Of a stretch of 64,000 nt of DNA, positions 48,766-61,503 are shown piece by piece; position 1 is the first letter of the stretch, and every line of letters starts with the position of its first letter. Under the pieces are notes generated by a model. That model saw nothing but the letters and a program-made list of their open reading frames with translations, did no database searches and was not told where the DNA came from. The position numbers and the translations under genes are program-made. This stretch comes from Lactifluus volemus (Eukaryota; Basidiomycota; Agaricomycetes; Russulales; Russulaceae), in assembly GCA_022376515.1 (NCBI GenBank), contig WTXI01000012.1, positions 372,001 to 436,000 of the forward strand. The letters run 5' to 3'.

Positions 48766-50532
48766 ATGAATACTTCCCAACGAGCTCCGAGTCCTCCAAA
48801 GGCGACGCCCTATTCTCATGATTCCTCGTCTGGCTTCGTTTCACAACCCCACGACACCTCGTCAAGGCCTGCGAATGTACACCAGCATCATGACACAATG
48901 ATGGATCCGGGACCCCAACAAGAACAAGCTAGACCGACGCGGGAAGATGAATCTCATGAGATGGTTGAGACCAGAAAGAGGCCTTCTACCAAACGCCCTG
49001 AGATTGCTACAGATGTTAGCTTGTTGGAAGATCCCCTCGAAAGCACGCCGATCGAGGAAACGTTTTATGAACCCACTGATGTTCCGGCGCCGGAAGATAC
49101 CAGCGAGTTCGATTCGAAGGCTGCCACATTGCATCGAACTGAACAGGTGAGTCCCTGCACCTACCCAGTACCTGTGCTTGTGATTCTTACCAGGAGCTGT
49201 CAACCGCAGCCTTCCACTGGCACAGTCGATCCACAAAGTACATTGGATGCCCCATCCGTCTCCAAATCGTATAGCCGTGTGGCACGTGACAACGTACCAC
49301 CCATATCACGGACGAAAACATTGCCACCAGACCAGCAGAGCCTTCCAATTATCCTCGTTTCTCCTGAGAATGTACACCCTGTGCAGACATCGCGAAAGCG
49401 TGGTGATGGCTCCTCAAACCATCCTGAAGTGTTGGATCCACGTCATTCACCAATGGAGGATCGCAGCCATTCCCTCAAATTGCCATCTTTGCCGCCAGGG
49501 ACATCATCCCAGTCTTCCTTGTCGTCATCAGTCCCATCAGCAGCGCTAAAGAGAACTTCTAGTGAGATGCGCTCGATGAAGGATACACCTTCAGGTGAAC
49601 GGTCAGGGACACTTGAATCTGTTCACAGATCGACAGCCCACTCGGATGCCAACAAAGGAATTCACTCAGCCTCACGCTACGGGAGAAGTCACCCGAACCT
49701 TCCAGACGCGATGCATGAGCGTGTCACTAAAGCAGAGCACCCTTCCCCACATCCGTCATCACCTGGACCCCCTCGCCCTGACAAGAGCGCTTCCCATTAT
49801 CACCCGCCACTACAACGCCGCACGAAGTCTTCGTTTGTCGGTGGCACTGCCTCTCCAGATCTTTCAAGTCCTCCGGGAGGTTCCATCGCACGAACGGTTT
49901 CCACACATCCACGCGTAGGCACCAGTGAATTTGGAAGATTCCTTCCGGACAATGTGAGGTCATGGGATGGAACAAAGGGCTTACCCCCGCCTCCTCCCAA
50001 GGCACGGTTTTCCCAACCCGACCAGCCTTCAAACAAAACTTCGGTGGAGCCCTCGTCAAGCATGGGAATCTCAAGGGAGTGGTCTCAGATTCCCATGAAA
50101 AGTCATAGACGCATCGAATCACCCTCAGATCGCGTAGAACATGACCATCCGTGTTCCTTGCCAAGTCTGTCTCGACAACATTCCACTTACGCACACCTAT
50201 CCCATGGCGGCGCTACCGTGGCCCCCACCAGCGATTCTCCCCGCCGTCGCCCCGCCCATCCCTCCGACCCGTCCCCCAGCCGTCCCCCCCTCAGTACCCC
50301 AGACGAGGGCCGCGGTGGGTTTTTCTCTCCCCCCCCAACAATGTCCGCGATGGCGGAAATGATCATGCGGTCTCCAGGTATGCGTATACCGAGTCTTGTC
50401 CTGCCTCTGTGTTGAGCATAATTTCAACGACCCTTTGTCGGCCTCCCAGACCAACCCGTTATGGGTGTACGGAATTACGTTCCTGGTAGTTCCTCAGATC
50501 AAGATCATCGCTGCCGCTGTATACTTATGTGA
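48766..50532 (+). CDS. Ser/Pro-rich CaaX-tailed protein, paralogue 1 (unknown family)
   Basis: Exons 48766-49146, 49210-50377 and 50450-50532 encode 543 residues in phase. The protein is hydrophilic and rich in Ser, Pro, His and Arg, with no membrane segment or enzyme motif. Segments shared with paralogue 2 include YSHDSSSGFVSQP, PEDTSEFDSKAATLHRTEQ, SRTKTLPPDQQSLP, HYHPPLQRRTKSSFVGG and FLPDNVRSWDGTKGLPPPPP. The last exon, reached through a GT-AG intron at 50378-50449, ends RCRCILM-stop. CILM is a CaaX prenylation signal, with a second Cys two residues upstream. Without that splice the frame ends at 50415 and lacks the box. I infer a membrane-tethered, disordered protein. Relative to paralogue 2 it lacks the middle exons and the Gly-Pro repeat region. 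Confidence 0.62.
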
Positions 50533-50853
50533 CTGGCACATGGGCCCTCAAGAGCTGTCATGACTCAGATGCATGAAGAGAATCGGACATGATTTATACC
50601 ACTTTGGGAGGGGCCTTCTTGAGCGCGGTGAACACTGCTGTCGAAGCAGCGTTATCAAAACGGACAGCCACGAGTACTCACTGTGCTAATAGGGGCCAGA
50701 CTGCCATGTTTGTCCTGTAGTGGGTGATGGTGCCATGAGAAGGTCAAACTCAACCAGTGGGGAGTGAGACAACCAGGGGTGTGCTGTCGAAGATGTGTGG
50801 TCAAGCATGGCGAGGTGTGCCAGGACAGCAGCTGTGGCATGTAGCGATGTTAC
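50533..50853. other. short intergenic stretch
   Basis: The first 60 bases resemble the 3' flank of paralogue 2 (gagctgtcatga block). Nothing else recognised. Confidence 0.4.
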
Positions 50854-51454
50854 CTTGCAAGGTAATCAATGCCGTCGAAATGCTGTCGAAATTTGACCGC
50901 CGTGCCTTGCAGGTTCATTGGTTCAGATTATTTCCGAAATGCTCTCTCATTGGCTCAGAGTAATTTGGGCAGTCCACGGCTCCATCTCGATTTGGATTTT
51001 CGTATTCACATGTTTTCATTTTGTTTCCTTTTCGAATGGACTGCCATTTGCTGTCTGGTCTGTAAACTGTTACAGGATCATGGGAGACGGGCTCGGGCCC
51101 TGTAAGCGAACAACATGAGGCTCACGCTGTGTGAGCGAGCGGCGTGGGGCTCGAGCTGTGTAAAGCGAACGGCGTGGGATTCGAGCTCCGTAAGCCGGAG
51201 CGAGAATTGGTCGGAAGGATTCCGTGATGATGTGCCGCCAGGGTCATTTTTGATGTATTGGAGTATGATAGGGCTCTGGGAGGAGATGCTGGGGGGGAGG
51301 AACGAGCTGGATGACTCACGCGTCGAAGAGGAGCCTAAGGATGGGTAGCTATCGTCATTGGCACCTCGAGGGCCAGTCAGGGATCACGGTCACGCCCCGT
51401 TGGGGGTGGACGCCCAGGCCGTGTTACGATACCACTTTGTGCTTCTCATTGACT
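50854..51454. repeat. dispersed repeat R, copy 1 (possible solo LTR)
   Basis: About 600 bases closely match 63432-64000 in the same orientation, from cttgcaaggtaatcaatgc to cttctcattgact. It contains three roughly 30-base sub-repeats of the gtaagcgagcggcgtgggg type at 51100-51205. No coding potential. It is compatible with a long terminal repeat but I see no clear TG...CA ends or target duplication. Confidence 0.6.
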
Positions 51455-52378
<924 letters not shown>

Positions 52379-52692
52379 TGTTGTTGTGCTGGCATTTGCC
52401 TCGAACTCCTTATCTGTGAGCTGGCCCACTAGGGACGTTAAATACATGAGCTGCGGCGAGAGTGGAGGAAGTGGAAGTGGACGAGGCAGGACGAGAGGAC
52501 GAGAATTGGGCGCACATGGCGTTCAGTGAGGTCTCGAGGCCACAGAGGCGAGTACTTGGCCTTAAACGGCTAAAGACATGTGAAATGTATCACGTGATCG
52601 TGTCGGCCAATTAGAAACTAGTGTGGTTTGCCACGTGGAAGCCAATTCGTTACCTCAGCCATTTGCTTCAGCGAAACGAGCAGGGTTTCATT
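52379..52692. promoter_or_regulatory. upstream region of KSH1
   Basis: Region between the adenylate kinase relict and the KSH1 ATG. It contains cacgtgatcgtgtcggccaattag (a CACGTG/CCAAT-type pair) at about 52592-52615. Confidence 0.4.
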
Positions 52693-53234
52693 ATGGTCCG
52701 TCTATCTTCCACCTCACGCCATCTCTCTTTTTCGTTTCTTTCAAGCTCAACTGACGATATTCACCTGCCTTTCCATGCTCCGGCACGGTTTGACCATATC
52801 AGTCCGCGCTCTTTAACTTCCAGTCGCTGCTGCTCGTCATTCTCCTCCTGATTTGTACCTGCACGTACATTCGTGCTGTCGCGCCACGACTTATTGACAG
52901 CAACAAACAAGGGTACGTCTGCTCTCTCTTTTGTCCCCTACAATGCGCGCAGCAGCCCGCACCAGCTAACCACACCACACCCTACCTCCCAATCACCCGC
53001 TCCATTTATTACTCGTGACTTTCGAAATACGTGTTTCACCTGTGCTGATGTATCTTTTCAGTTTGCTCGGTATCTTTTTCATGTTCGCACGAATCGGTGC
53101 GTCTCCACGTCCCACTCTGTCCCTCTCACCGCCACCTGGCGGAACTGATCGCGCGGGTTTTTGTAGGAGAACGGCTATCGCCTTATGTTGCGTTGGCGTG
53201 CGTTGCGATGGCAGTGCGGATGTTACTTTTGTGA
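52693..53234 (+). CDS. KSH1: Kish/TMEM167 small secretory-pathway membrane protein
   Basis: Four coding exons, 52693-52695, 52803-52912, 53062-53096 and 53167-53234, encode 71 residues, the usual length (about 72). The first exon is only the ATG, followed directly by the donor gtccgt. The mature frame begins [20 protein letters not shown] (first membrane helix), then [37 protein letters not shown] and a second helix (LACVAMAV) to TGA. This pattern is diagnostic of the kish family. KSH1 is an essential yeast protein of the early secretory pathway (ER-Golgi). All junctions are GT-AG and in phase. It is too small and too split to appear as one open frame. Confidence 0.88.
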
Positions 53235-54582
53235 TGATACATCTCCCCACCCCTCCTCCAACCACCGTGGTATCGCCCTATCGTACCATTGCGACGCAGA
53301 ACCCCGCTTCTCGCTGCTCTCTCAATACACACCCTGTAATAATGCTTCCGATTATGGGCGCTTCTGCGCGTGTATCCAATCGCCGCTGTTTCAGCATTAT
53401 GTTCATGGTATATCTTGCGAACTGATGCGACAGAAGGTCTGAGATGGTCGGCCACACTGATCCTGTCTTCCGTGTCAGGGTCGGACCTAGAGAACAGCTC
53501 CTCCAAGCGTCCTCTCTCTTCGAGTTGCCAGGTTTGGGCCGATAGGGTGTTATGAGATGATACGTTCTTCACGTTGCCAGCTCACTCTTTTTGTCTGGGC
53601 ATTGCGTACCAGTTCGGGGATCGGGACTCGGATGTCCAGGCTTCCTGTGTGATCTAGCCCCTCCTTCCCTTCCCGCGTCCCGCCTCCGGGACAGCATGTG
53701 CAAGACCCGTCATCAATGTGAACAATGTGATGCATGCCACTGCCTTTCTCGGAGCATCTCAAATTGACTTCGGCGCCCGTGACAGACGTTAAAGGGACCG
53801 ATGATCTCACAATGTGGTCGGTAGTGCTGTAGTGCATCACTAGCGCGACCCAAGGCGATTCTCATTTCACCCTGGGCTTAGGGCGGCTATAAATGTAGTT
53901 CGGTCAGCATGTCTTTCTTTTTAGCCTTACATTCCCACAGTCTCCCGCGTGGGTGCCACCACTGACATGGCTAAGTCGACACAGGATCGTCGACCTTGCA
54001 AACAAAGTAACAAGCAAGAGGCGCGTCTTGGTCGCTTCAGCTTACCTTGCCAATTAATGCAAGGGTTTTGTGATCACCGACACGCATTGCACAGGCATCC
54101 GGGCCGTGTGGGTGTGACTCCTATGAGCTGATTCGGGTTAGGCTAGTGGGACACGCAACATACATGATGCGTATTATGGCGCCACAGAACGTTGTTAAAT
54201 AGCATGTGCGATGGTACGTCGTTAGCCACTGATTCAAGTATGATATATGTACGGGGAGATTATAACCACCAGTAGTGAAGACAGGATTTCACACTCGGCT
54301 CTGATGTCCTCTCGGGTCTTCTTTACCCTAGTTGCATTGCATCGTCGTTGGGGAAACCTTGTTGACGACTGAAAGTTACATGCCGAAAACGTGGCTCGTC
54401 GGACGTAATACATCCCACTTTTGGGAGCATACAAGCGCCTCAGTGAGTACCGCCAATATCATGAGAACAACAGCGCTAACAGGCCACGAGTGATTAGTAC
54501 GGCGCCTCAATGCTACCCTAGCCCTTACATAAATTCAAGCAAGCCCATTTGCGAAGCATACTAGTAACCACCACTTCGTTTC
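53235..54582. other. intergenic; second half is the duplicated upstream region of paralogue 2
   Basis: 53235-53650 shows only an unsupported minus-strand frame (53183-53572). From about 53670 the sequence matches 48.05-48.77 kb with gaps (gcctccgggacaacatg block, gagatactac flank, ccaccacttcgtttcatgaat). The duplication therefore includes the promoter. Confidence 0.5.
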
Positions 54583-57200
54583 ATGAATACCCCCCCACAA
54601 ACTCCTCCAAAGTCGACGCCCTATTCTCATGATTCCTCGTCTGGCTTCGTTTCACAACCCCGTGACACCTCGTCAAGACCTGCGAAGGTACACCGGCATC
54701 ATGACACAATGATGGATCCGGGATCCCAACAAGCAAAAGCAAGAGCGACGCGGAAGGATGTATCTCATACGAGGGTTGAGACCAGAAAGGGGCATTCTAC
54801 CAAACGCAATGAAATTGCTACAGGTGTTAGCTCCGTGGAAGATTCCTTCGAACGTTCGCCGATCAAGGAAACGTTTTATGAAACCACTGGTGTTCCAGTG
54901 CCGGAAGATACCAGCGAGTTCGATTCGAAGGCTGCCACATTGCATCGAACTGAACAGGTGAGTCCCTGCACCTACACAGTACCTGTGCTTGTGATTCTTA
55001 CCAGGAGTTGTCAACCGCAGCCTTCCACTGGCACAGTCGATCCACGAAGCGCATTGGATGCCCCATCCGTCTCCAGATCGTATAGCCGTGTGGCACGTGA
55101 CAGCGTACCACCCATATCACGGACGAAAACGTTGCCACCGGACCAGCAGAGCCTTCCAACCATCCTCGTTTCTCCTGAGAATGTACAACCTGTGCAGACA
55201 TCGCGAAATCGTGGTGATGGCTCCTCGAACCGTCCTGAAGTGTTGGATCGACGTCATTCACCAATGGAGGATCGCGGCCATTCCCTCAAGTTGCCATCTT
55301 TGCCGCCAGGGACATCATCCCAGTCTTCCTTGTCGTCATCAGTCTCATCAGCAGCGCTAAAGAGAACTTCTAGTGAGATGCGCTCGATGAAGGACACACC
55401 TTCAGGTGAACGGTCAGGGACACTTGAATCTGTTCACAAATCGACAGCCCACTCGGATGCCAACAAGGGAATTCACTCGGCCTCACGCTACGGGAGAAGT
55501 CACCCGAACCTTCCAGATGCGATGCATGAGCGTTTCACTAAAGCAGAGCACCCTTCCCCACATCCGTCATCACCTGCACCCCCTCGCCCTGACAAGAGCG
55601 CTTCCCATTATCACCCGCCACTACAACGCCGCACAAAGTCTTCGTTTGTCGGTGGCACTGCCTCTCCAGATATTTCAAATCCTCCGGGAGGTATCATCGC
55701 ACGAACGGTTTCCACACATCCACGCGTAGGCACCAGTGAATTTGGAAGATTCCTTCCGGACAATGTGAGATCTTGGGATGGAACAAAGGGCTTACCCCCG
55801 CCTCCTCCAAAGGCACAGTTTTACCCACCCGACCAGCCTTCGAACAAAACTCCGGTGGACCTCGGTGCAAGTGCTGGAAAATCTTTCCTTTCCCTTTCCA
55901 CACCACACGATTCACCAGTGCTGGCGACGAGGGATATGAGGAGTGACGGAGCGACAAGGAAGGAAGGTATGTATGCGTCTAAATCCGACCTTTTTCTCTG
56001 TTGATGATTCCCTCGTAAGTCTCACATAGTAGCTCAAGCCCGCAAGGTGGAAGCTTTAAACCAACTTTGCCATTAGCAGACTCTACCAATGCGCATGATA
56101 TCCATAACACGCCGCCGATGCCGCCTCACCATTCTTCTAAAGGTGGCCCTGTGGCCACACGAGAGCTCACGTCAAGCATGGGAATCTCAAGGGAGTGGTC
56201 TCAGATTCCCATGGAAAGTCATACACGCATCGAATCACCCTCAGATCGCGTAGAACATGACCACCCGTTTTCCCTGCCAAGTCTGTCTCGACAACCTTCC
56301 ACTTACGCACACCCATACTCGGGAATTTCAACAGGAAGCAGGGCTGAACTCAATCACTTAGGGTCGGTGAGGCCAGAGGGTCCAAGGGGCGGTGAACAAG
56401 CTGAACAGCAGGGAGATGATGTCTCAAGAGAGACACGTCCTATTGTAGTAGGACGCGATGTGCCCACAGACATTCAGCCACTTCAACAACGAGCTGCAGA
56501 GTCTACGCACGATTTGGCCTCCCTGAGTCAATCTGGACAGCTGGTGGATGGTGACCGATCGGGAGATGCGGACGTTGTGACGGTGAGTCTGCATCTGTGC
56601 TGTATCTTTGCTTGTGATCCTTAGTACGAGCTGTCTGTCACAGTTCCCCGATGATACAGACTACTTACGAAGCCATGACATTTCCCCCTCCACGATGAAT
56701 GGTTTGTTGACAACCATGGATACGATCACGATGGCTTCAGGTATGCGTACACCAAAGCCAGTCGTTCTTTTTTGTTGCTGATAAATTAATGAATGGGCCC
56801 TTCCTCAGCCACTCACGGGCAATCAGGTCTATCTGGACGGGGTACCAACCCTGGGGCTAGTCGTTCACGAAGGCCAGATGGAGGTAGGGACCCAGGCGGC
56901 GGACCTCACCGCGGTCCCCCAAGTGAACCCCCCCAGGACCCCTCTACCAGTCTCCGCGGTGGTTTCTCCAGCACTCGCCCCGGCGGTTACTCCAGCGCGC
57001 CCCCTGGCGGTCGCCTCCGCGGTGCACCCGGTGGTCCACCCGGTGATCCCCATGGCGGCACTACCGTGGTCCCCACCATCGATCCTTCCCGCCGTTCCCC
57101 CACCCGTCCCTCCAACCCGTCTCCCAACCTTCCCCCCATCAGTAACCCAGAAAAAACCCCCGACAAGGGCTGTTTTGGCTGCTGCTGCATAATTATGTGA
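54583..57200 (+). CDS. Ser/Pro-rich CaaX-tailed protein, paralogue 2 (unknown family)
   Basis: Exons 54583-54957, 55021-55966, 56077-56582, 56644-56740 and 56809-57200 encode 771 residues in phase. The first 430 residues are about 90% like paralogue 1. A unique middle (acidic/Gln-rich, GDDVSRETRPIVVGRDVP) and a Gly/Pro/Arg-rich repeat region (GGPHRGPPSEPPQDP, APPGGRLRGAPGGPPGDPHG) follow. The protein ends KGCFGCCCIIM-stop. CIIM is a strong CaaX motif, probably farnesylated. The three cysteines before it (CFGCC) are candidate palmitoylation sites, as in Ras tails, but there is no GTPase domain. I infer a disordered adaptor held at the plasma membrane or endomembranes. The start ATG is shared with paralogue 1. 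Confidence 0.68.
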
Positions 57201-57999
57201 CTGATACATGAGCGCTGCATGAACGTCAGAGGGAACACCCAAGGAGCTGTCATGAGTAGGCTCAAGTGCGCCTGCTAACCCAGTCAAGACATTTTAGCAC
57301 GAAAAACGAAGCCTTTTCACTCCACCTGTAGATAGATCACCTTGATTGGGGTCCTGCAAAACCTCTGGGCAGTAGCTTCCCTCGGCTCTAGACACCAGTT
57401 CAAGGCAAATTAAACACTGATTCGGCAATGCCCGCGTTGACATGAGCTTCTTGACTTGAACGACAAATTGATTATTTGTTTACATATCCTTTATAACTCA
57501 TCCTTTCACTATATATAAATGTTTACGCATCCCTGCCCAAATCTATGTCACCCATGTAAGACCAGCATCTCCCCCGTTGTTTTTCGTCCCGCATGTGGGT
57601 AAGTCGATGGCTGCCACCTCGACCGTCACGATAGGTCACATTGATGTGCAGATACATCCATCCCTTCCCTTCCTCTGGGACGGCACGCCAGGACAACCAG
57701 CGCCGCGCATGACACATCTTGAATGCGATGCCTGTCACCCCTGTTCCCAGCTCTTCACTATTCAGCCCACGACGCTGATGTGAGGCAAGATCATCTCAAT
57801 GGTTCACTAAGTTAGATGCCCAGTGGTGCCTGCATCAACTGCGTGACCTGAGACTATTTCAATTCCGCCTTGGGCTACCGAGCCACTTGTCCATCCAAGT
57901 CTACTCACAAGAGCAGGCATCCTGGATGCCGATGAGTTTCTTACCGCGAAGAGATACTGCTAAGGGGTACACTGTCAGAAGCGCTCGGCAATCTCGCGC
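57201..57999. other. intergenic with a diverged third copy of the CaaX-gene upstream block
   Basis: 57660-57800 (gggacggcacgccaggacaacc... to acgctgatgtgaggc) loosely resembles the upstream blocks at 48.07 and 53.69 kb. No coding remnant of the CaaX family follows. Confidence 0.35.
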
Positions 58000-58257
58000 T
58001 CGTGCACACTCGGTCATTTTCTTTGCGAGGAAGCAGCCGGGAAACGTCACGACTTGTGCATCCACTGGCACAAGCCTAGGATAATGAACGACGGCCCCGA
58101 ATGGCACGAATCAAATAGTAAGGTGTAATTATGACTTAAAGGAGAGACTACGGGTCTGAACTCGGAGAAAGTATTTAATCAGCTAAATAACAGTGTCCAA
58201 TGTTATTTTCTCTGCACATATGCATTTAAAGAGGGTGGAGCGTCAATTTTTCCTTTT
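58000..58257 (-). repeat. 3' flank of P7, shared with the array
   Basis: Read on the minus strand it matches the conserved flank downstream of P1-P6 (attcgtgccattcgg, cctaggctt, acaagtcgtgacgtttcc). The duplication that made P7 therefore carried flanking DNA. Confidence 0.55.
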
Positions 58258-59323
58258 TCACAGAGGGATGTGTTTGAGCCCATAAACCCTGGCAGGAACA
58301 GACTCGGCTTCGTCCTCGTAATGCTGTGAAATCTTTCCATGCCTAGAGACGCAATGGGTGCGGTCATGCGCGGGGGCATACCCTGGGAGGCAACGGTGGA
58401 CAACACATTCACCTGCAATACAGGCGACGTCTGTAACACCGGGGAGGGAAGTACAGTCTTGGCCGATTGGAACATAAGGTGTCAGGGGTAACATGCACCC
58501 GCCACCTGGAACCCGTGTCACGATATGCGCATATACAGAGACAAAAAGTCTCGGGGGGAGTACTTACAGCTTTTGAGATCGTTAGCCGTATTGATGCACT
58601 CCCATGAACGAGCACCACCGCCAAGGACACCGCATGCAGCCCATTCAGGACCCATCTCGGCACAGGTACTGCTGCTAAGCCAACGTTTCTTCTTTGTTGA
58701 CGGAGCGCTTGCGGGACATGATCCAGCTTCCACACACTTGCCGTTGCAGACGACCGAGGGTGCCTCGCAAACGCACGTCGTCGGGTGGTCTGGCGGGGAA
58801 GCTGTGAAGCCGTCCGTGCAGTGAAACCCGCACGGGTTCCCGTCAACACAGGCGGGAATGGAGTGGTCCGGGTAGTGGCAGCCCGAACGTGCGGCAGCTT
58901 CATTGATCTGAAGTTCAAGTCGAGTTAGAATAAATGTTCAAGGCATCTCTCCGTTTCACGTACGAGGTCCGTCAAAATGGAGGTGACAGTCGGTTCTCCG
59001 CCCTGGGCTTGCCCGACTGCCGCGATGGCGACTACGTTTGTCTGAGTGAAAAGGGGAATGGATGACATACACAGGCAGGCATCTGAGACATTTGATAAGG
59101 AGCGGTGTCGCAGCATACTCTAGGGGATTGACAGACCTATCACGCCAATGGTCGTCGAACTGCCAAGTAAGTTGGGGACATCAAGATCTGCGTTCACGGA
59201 CGCGCACACGTCGAGGAGCCCGCGTGTGTCTAGAGGGTGTGATGCTGGCTCTCGCATCTTAAGGGACGATGCACGAGCCCCGAAGAACAGACCGAGAAGA
59301 GAAAAGAGCTTGAAGAGATGCAT
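58258..59323 (-). CDS. P7: PriA/CPL1-like secreted cysteine-rich protein, inverted distant copy
   Basis: Exons 59323-59137, 59082-58964, 58907-58568 and 58505-58258 encode 297 residues in phase. Signal peptide MHLFKLFSLLGLFFGARASS, then ACLCMSSIPLF, GCHYPDHSIPACVDGNPCGFHC, CVCEAPSVVCNGKCVEAGSC, CAEMGPEWAACG, WECINT, CGGCMLPLTPYVP and GQDCTSLPGVTDVACIAGECVV. The C-terminus stops early (GLKHIPL), lacking the basic KRKH tail of P1 because the codon that should be Arg is TGA. The gene lies 36 kb from the array and on the other strand. It looks functional. Confidence 0.8.
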
Positions 59324-59411
59324 ACCGCGAGTAAGAAAATCTCCGCACGAGAAAAAGAGAATGGATAGGGCAACAGAAATGACCCCAAGGAGCCGCAGCA
59401 TCAGGAAAAGG

Positions 59412-59419
59412 TTTATATA
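59412..59419 (-). promoter_or_regulatory. TATA box of P7
   Basis: TATATAAA on the minus strand, 96 bases before the P7 ATG. The leader matches the array copies. Confidence 0.6.
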
Positions 59420-59667
59420 CTAGAGTTACTAGCGACGTCTAGCCATCACTAGCTTACTACAGTACAGTATACCGAACAGTATTGTATGGTTGAAGCTTCC
59501 GGGCCTTCGAGAAGTTGTCGGATCGTAAGCGTGGGCGTGACATGTAGACCGCACAGGTTGACATTTCCGAGAGGTGTCGCGTGCATGTGCCACATCGCGG
59601 AAACTTCTGGAAAAATGTTTGACAAGGGTAACCCTGACCATTTTGGGATTATCATTTAATATTATTT
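59420..59667. other. short intergenic stretch upstream of P7
   Basis: No gene or clear repeat seen until the AT-rich block that starts near 59645. Confidence 0.4.
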
Positions 59668-59689
59668 AACAAGTTATTACAATCCCTTG
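59668..59689. repeat. left arm of a long-range inverted repeat
   Basis: AACAAGTTATTACAATCCCT plus TG is the exact reverse complement of 63129-63150, 3.44 kb away. Both arms sit in AT-rich DNA full of GGGATTG words. Confidence 0.6.
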
Positions 59690-59728
59690 TCATACCTTGT
59701 AATATATTTTTATCATAATAATATTTTG

Positions 59729-59968
59729 ACCAGGGATTGTCGATGATAACAATCCCTGATAATGATAAGATTGTATTGACCTAGTAATAACTTGGGATAA
59801 CAATCCCTGATGATGATAAGATTATCATGTCAAGGTATTGTCGATAACAACTTGGGATGACAATCCCCTGATAATGATAAGATTACCATATCAAGGTATC
59901 GTTATCAGTAACTTGGGATAACAATGCCTTGCATGGTTAATCTTATCTTACAAGGTATTGCTTTTGTA
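59729..59968. repeat. minisatellite, about 4 units of 60-61 bases
   Basis: Units beginning aacttgggat at 59789, 59849 and 59910, plus a diverged first unit at 59729. Each contains acaatccctgataatgataa and atcaaggtat. Very AT-rich. Confidence 0.75.
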
Positions 59969-60926
59969 AATTTCGTCGGGACAGCTCCTTTACAGTCATG
60001 TCTCACACAGGTAATTTTTTTTAACTCTTGCTTTGACTTAATAATTGAGTTAACAGCTTGTATATTACTATATAGAATACATTTATTATATATTAGGTCC
60101 ATGAGGGGAATAATATTGGAACGACATAGTGGAAGGAGAAAGAGAGGCAAAGTCGCGTGAGTGACACTATATATAGTAAGTGGGCTACAGCCCTGGACAT
60201 TTATGTTCACGTGCACAAATGACCGTTTGCCACTTTCTCCTTCCACCCGCCACCAAGACTCGCACACTGCATTCAAGCAGCCCTTGATTCTATCTCCCTC
60301 TCCTTTACTTCCCTGTTGCATTGACCGCGCATCAAAGGCCACCCACACACTGTCACGGTGTCCTCCCATCGAGACAAGAGCCCTGCGAGTAACAGAGGCC
60401 TTGAGGCTCAAATGGCAACGGCTGACGAGCTGCTTGCTGAGTCCCCATCTCTTCTTCCAACAATGTCACCCGATGCCTCGCCCTCGGCGGCCGCGCCTTC
60501 CCATCCCCCGCGCTCACCCCTACGCATAGCGACACTACTGCAAGACTATTTCTCACCCAGATATTGTACCTAGCCCAGGCTGGAAAGTGATGGATGACAT
60601 GGAGAGCTCGTGGCGGTCTCGAGCTATAAAGATTGAGCATTCAACGGTATGTATCAATGTATCCCCTCTCATTAAAAAAAAAGCCCTAATGTTTATTTCT
60701 CTAGCCGCCGTGGCGCAAACGCGGGTCGAGTGTCCCCCGTGATGCGTTTCGTCTGTCATCCTCGTCGTCAGGGCACACCAATGCCTTTTTTATTACCCTC
60801 GGCGAAATGCAGACTGCCCCATTTCACCTCACTTCGGGAGGCTCGCCAGCGACTTCTGTGTGGCTTCTGCCATTTCGAATTTTGCTCGTCACCGCTGTTT
60901 TCGTGTTTCGAGCCGGTTGGACCTGT
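59969..60926. other. no gene recognised; probable left part of the fragment cassette
   Basis: AT-rich to about 60180. Then more GC-rich sequence with short open frames and a plausible intron (60646-60702, gtatgt...ctctag). I cannot assign it. Confidence 0.35.
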
Positions 60927-61503
60927 TCTCCGAACCCAAGTTCAGGATCTCGTCTCTCAAGTCACAGAGCTCAACAGCGTTCGCAGCACCTGTCTGCCCT
61001 GAATACCGGCCTCTTGGTTGAAAAGTCACACGTCACTTCCGAGCTTACACGTCTCATGGACCGAGGAGGCGGCGCGACGTCGTCAGGCAGAGAGCGCTCG
61101 AGCTGACATTGAGAAGAACCTGGACGACGTCAGCGCTGCGCTATTCGACCCAGCTAATACCATGGTGGCGGAGGCGCGTTTGGGGCGAGCGCAGAGTGAC
61201 ATCAAGGCCGAAGAGGCGGAGCGTGCCATGCGGAAGCCGAGGACGCACAAGCAGACAAGGAAGCTGCTGAGCACAGAACGGATCGCATGAATGCAGCCAT
61301 GGGCAAGGGCCAGTGGACCCAACCGGTCCCGTCTTCATCGGCCAACACGCATCATCTACTCGCTTCACATATACTCTATCGGGAGTTCTCCCACTTGCGT
61401 GCATTACGGGCTTCGTATCCTCAACCACCCCCCATACAAACTTTTTTGGCGTTGCCGCTTATTGCTAGATTGCAGCAGGAGGACACGCGTGCAGGCAGGA
61501 CTA
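60927..61503 (+). pseudogene. SEC2: fragments of a Sec2-type Rab guanine-nucleotide exchange factor
   Basis: LRTQVQDLVSQVTELNS (60927-60977) is followed after a deletion by LNTGLLVEKSHVTSELTRLM. A frameshift leads to EEAARRRQAESARADIEK and LDDVSAALFDPANTMVAEAR. In another frame comes ANTHHLLASHILYREFSHLR, then SYPQPPPIQTFLALPLIARL. The coiled-coil segments match the GEF domain that activates Sec4/Rab8 GTPases, and the last segment matches a region further along fungal Sec2 proteins. Frames change at least twice and no start is present. It is a relict. The gene family is named from recalled patterns. Confidence 0.6.

Noticed and set aside
50858..51118. Short coding frames inside repeat R
   Set aside because: Not conserved between the two copies of the repeat.
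53183..53572. 129-codon minus-strand frame overlapping the end of KSH1
   Set aside because: It overlaps the KSH1 last exon antisense and has no recognisable pattern.
59729..59968. CRISPR-like array
   Set aside because: Repeats are contiguous 60-base tandem units without unique spacers, in a fungal genome; it is a minisatellite.
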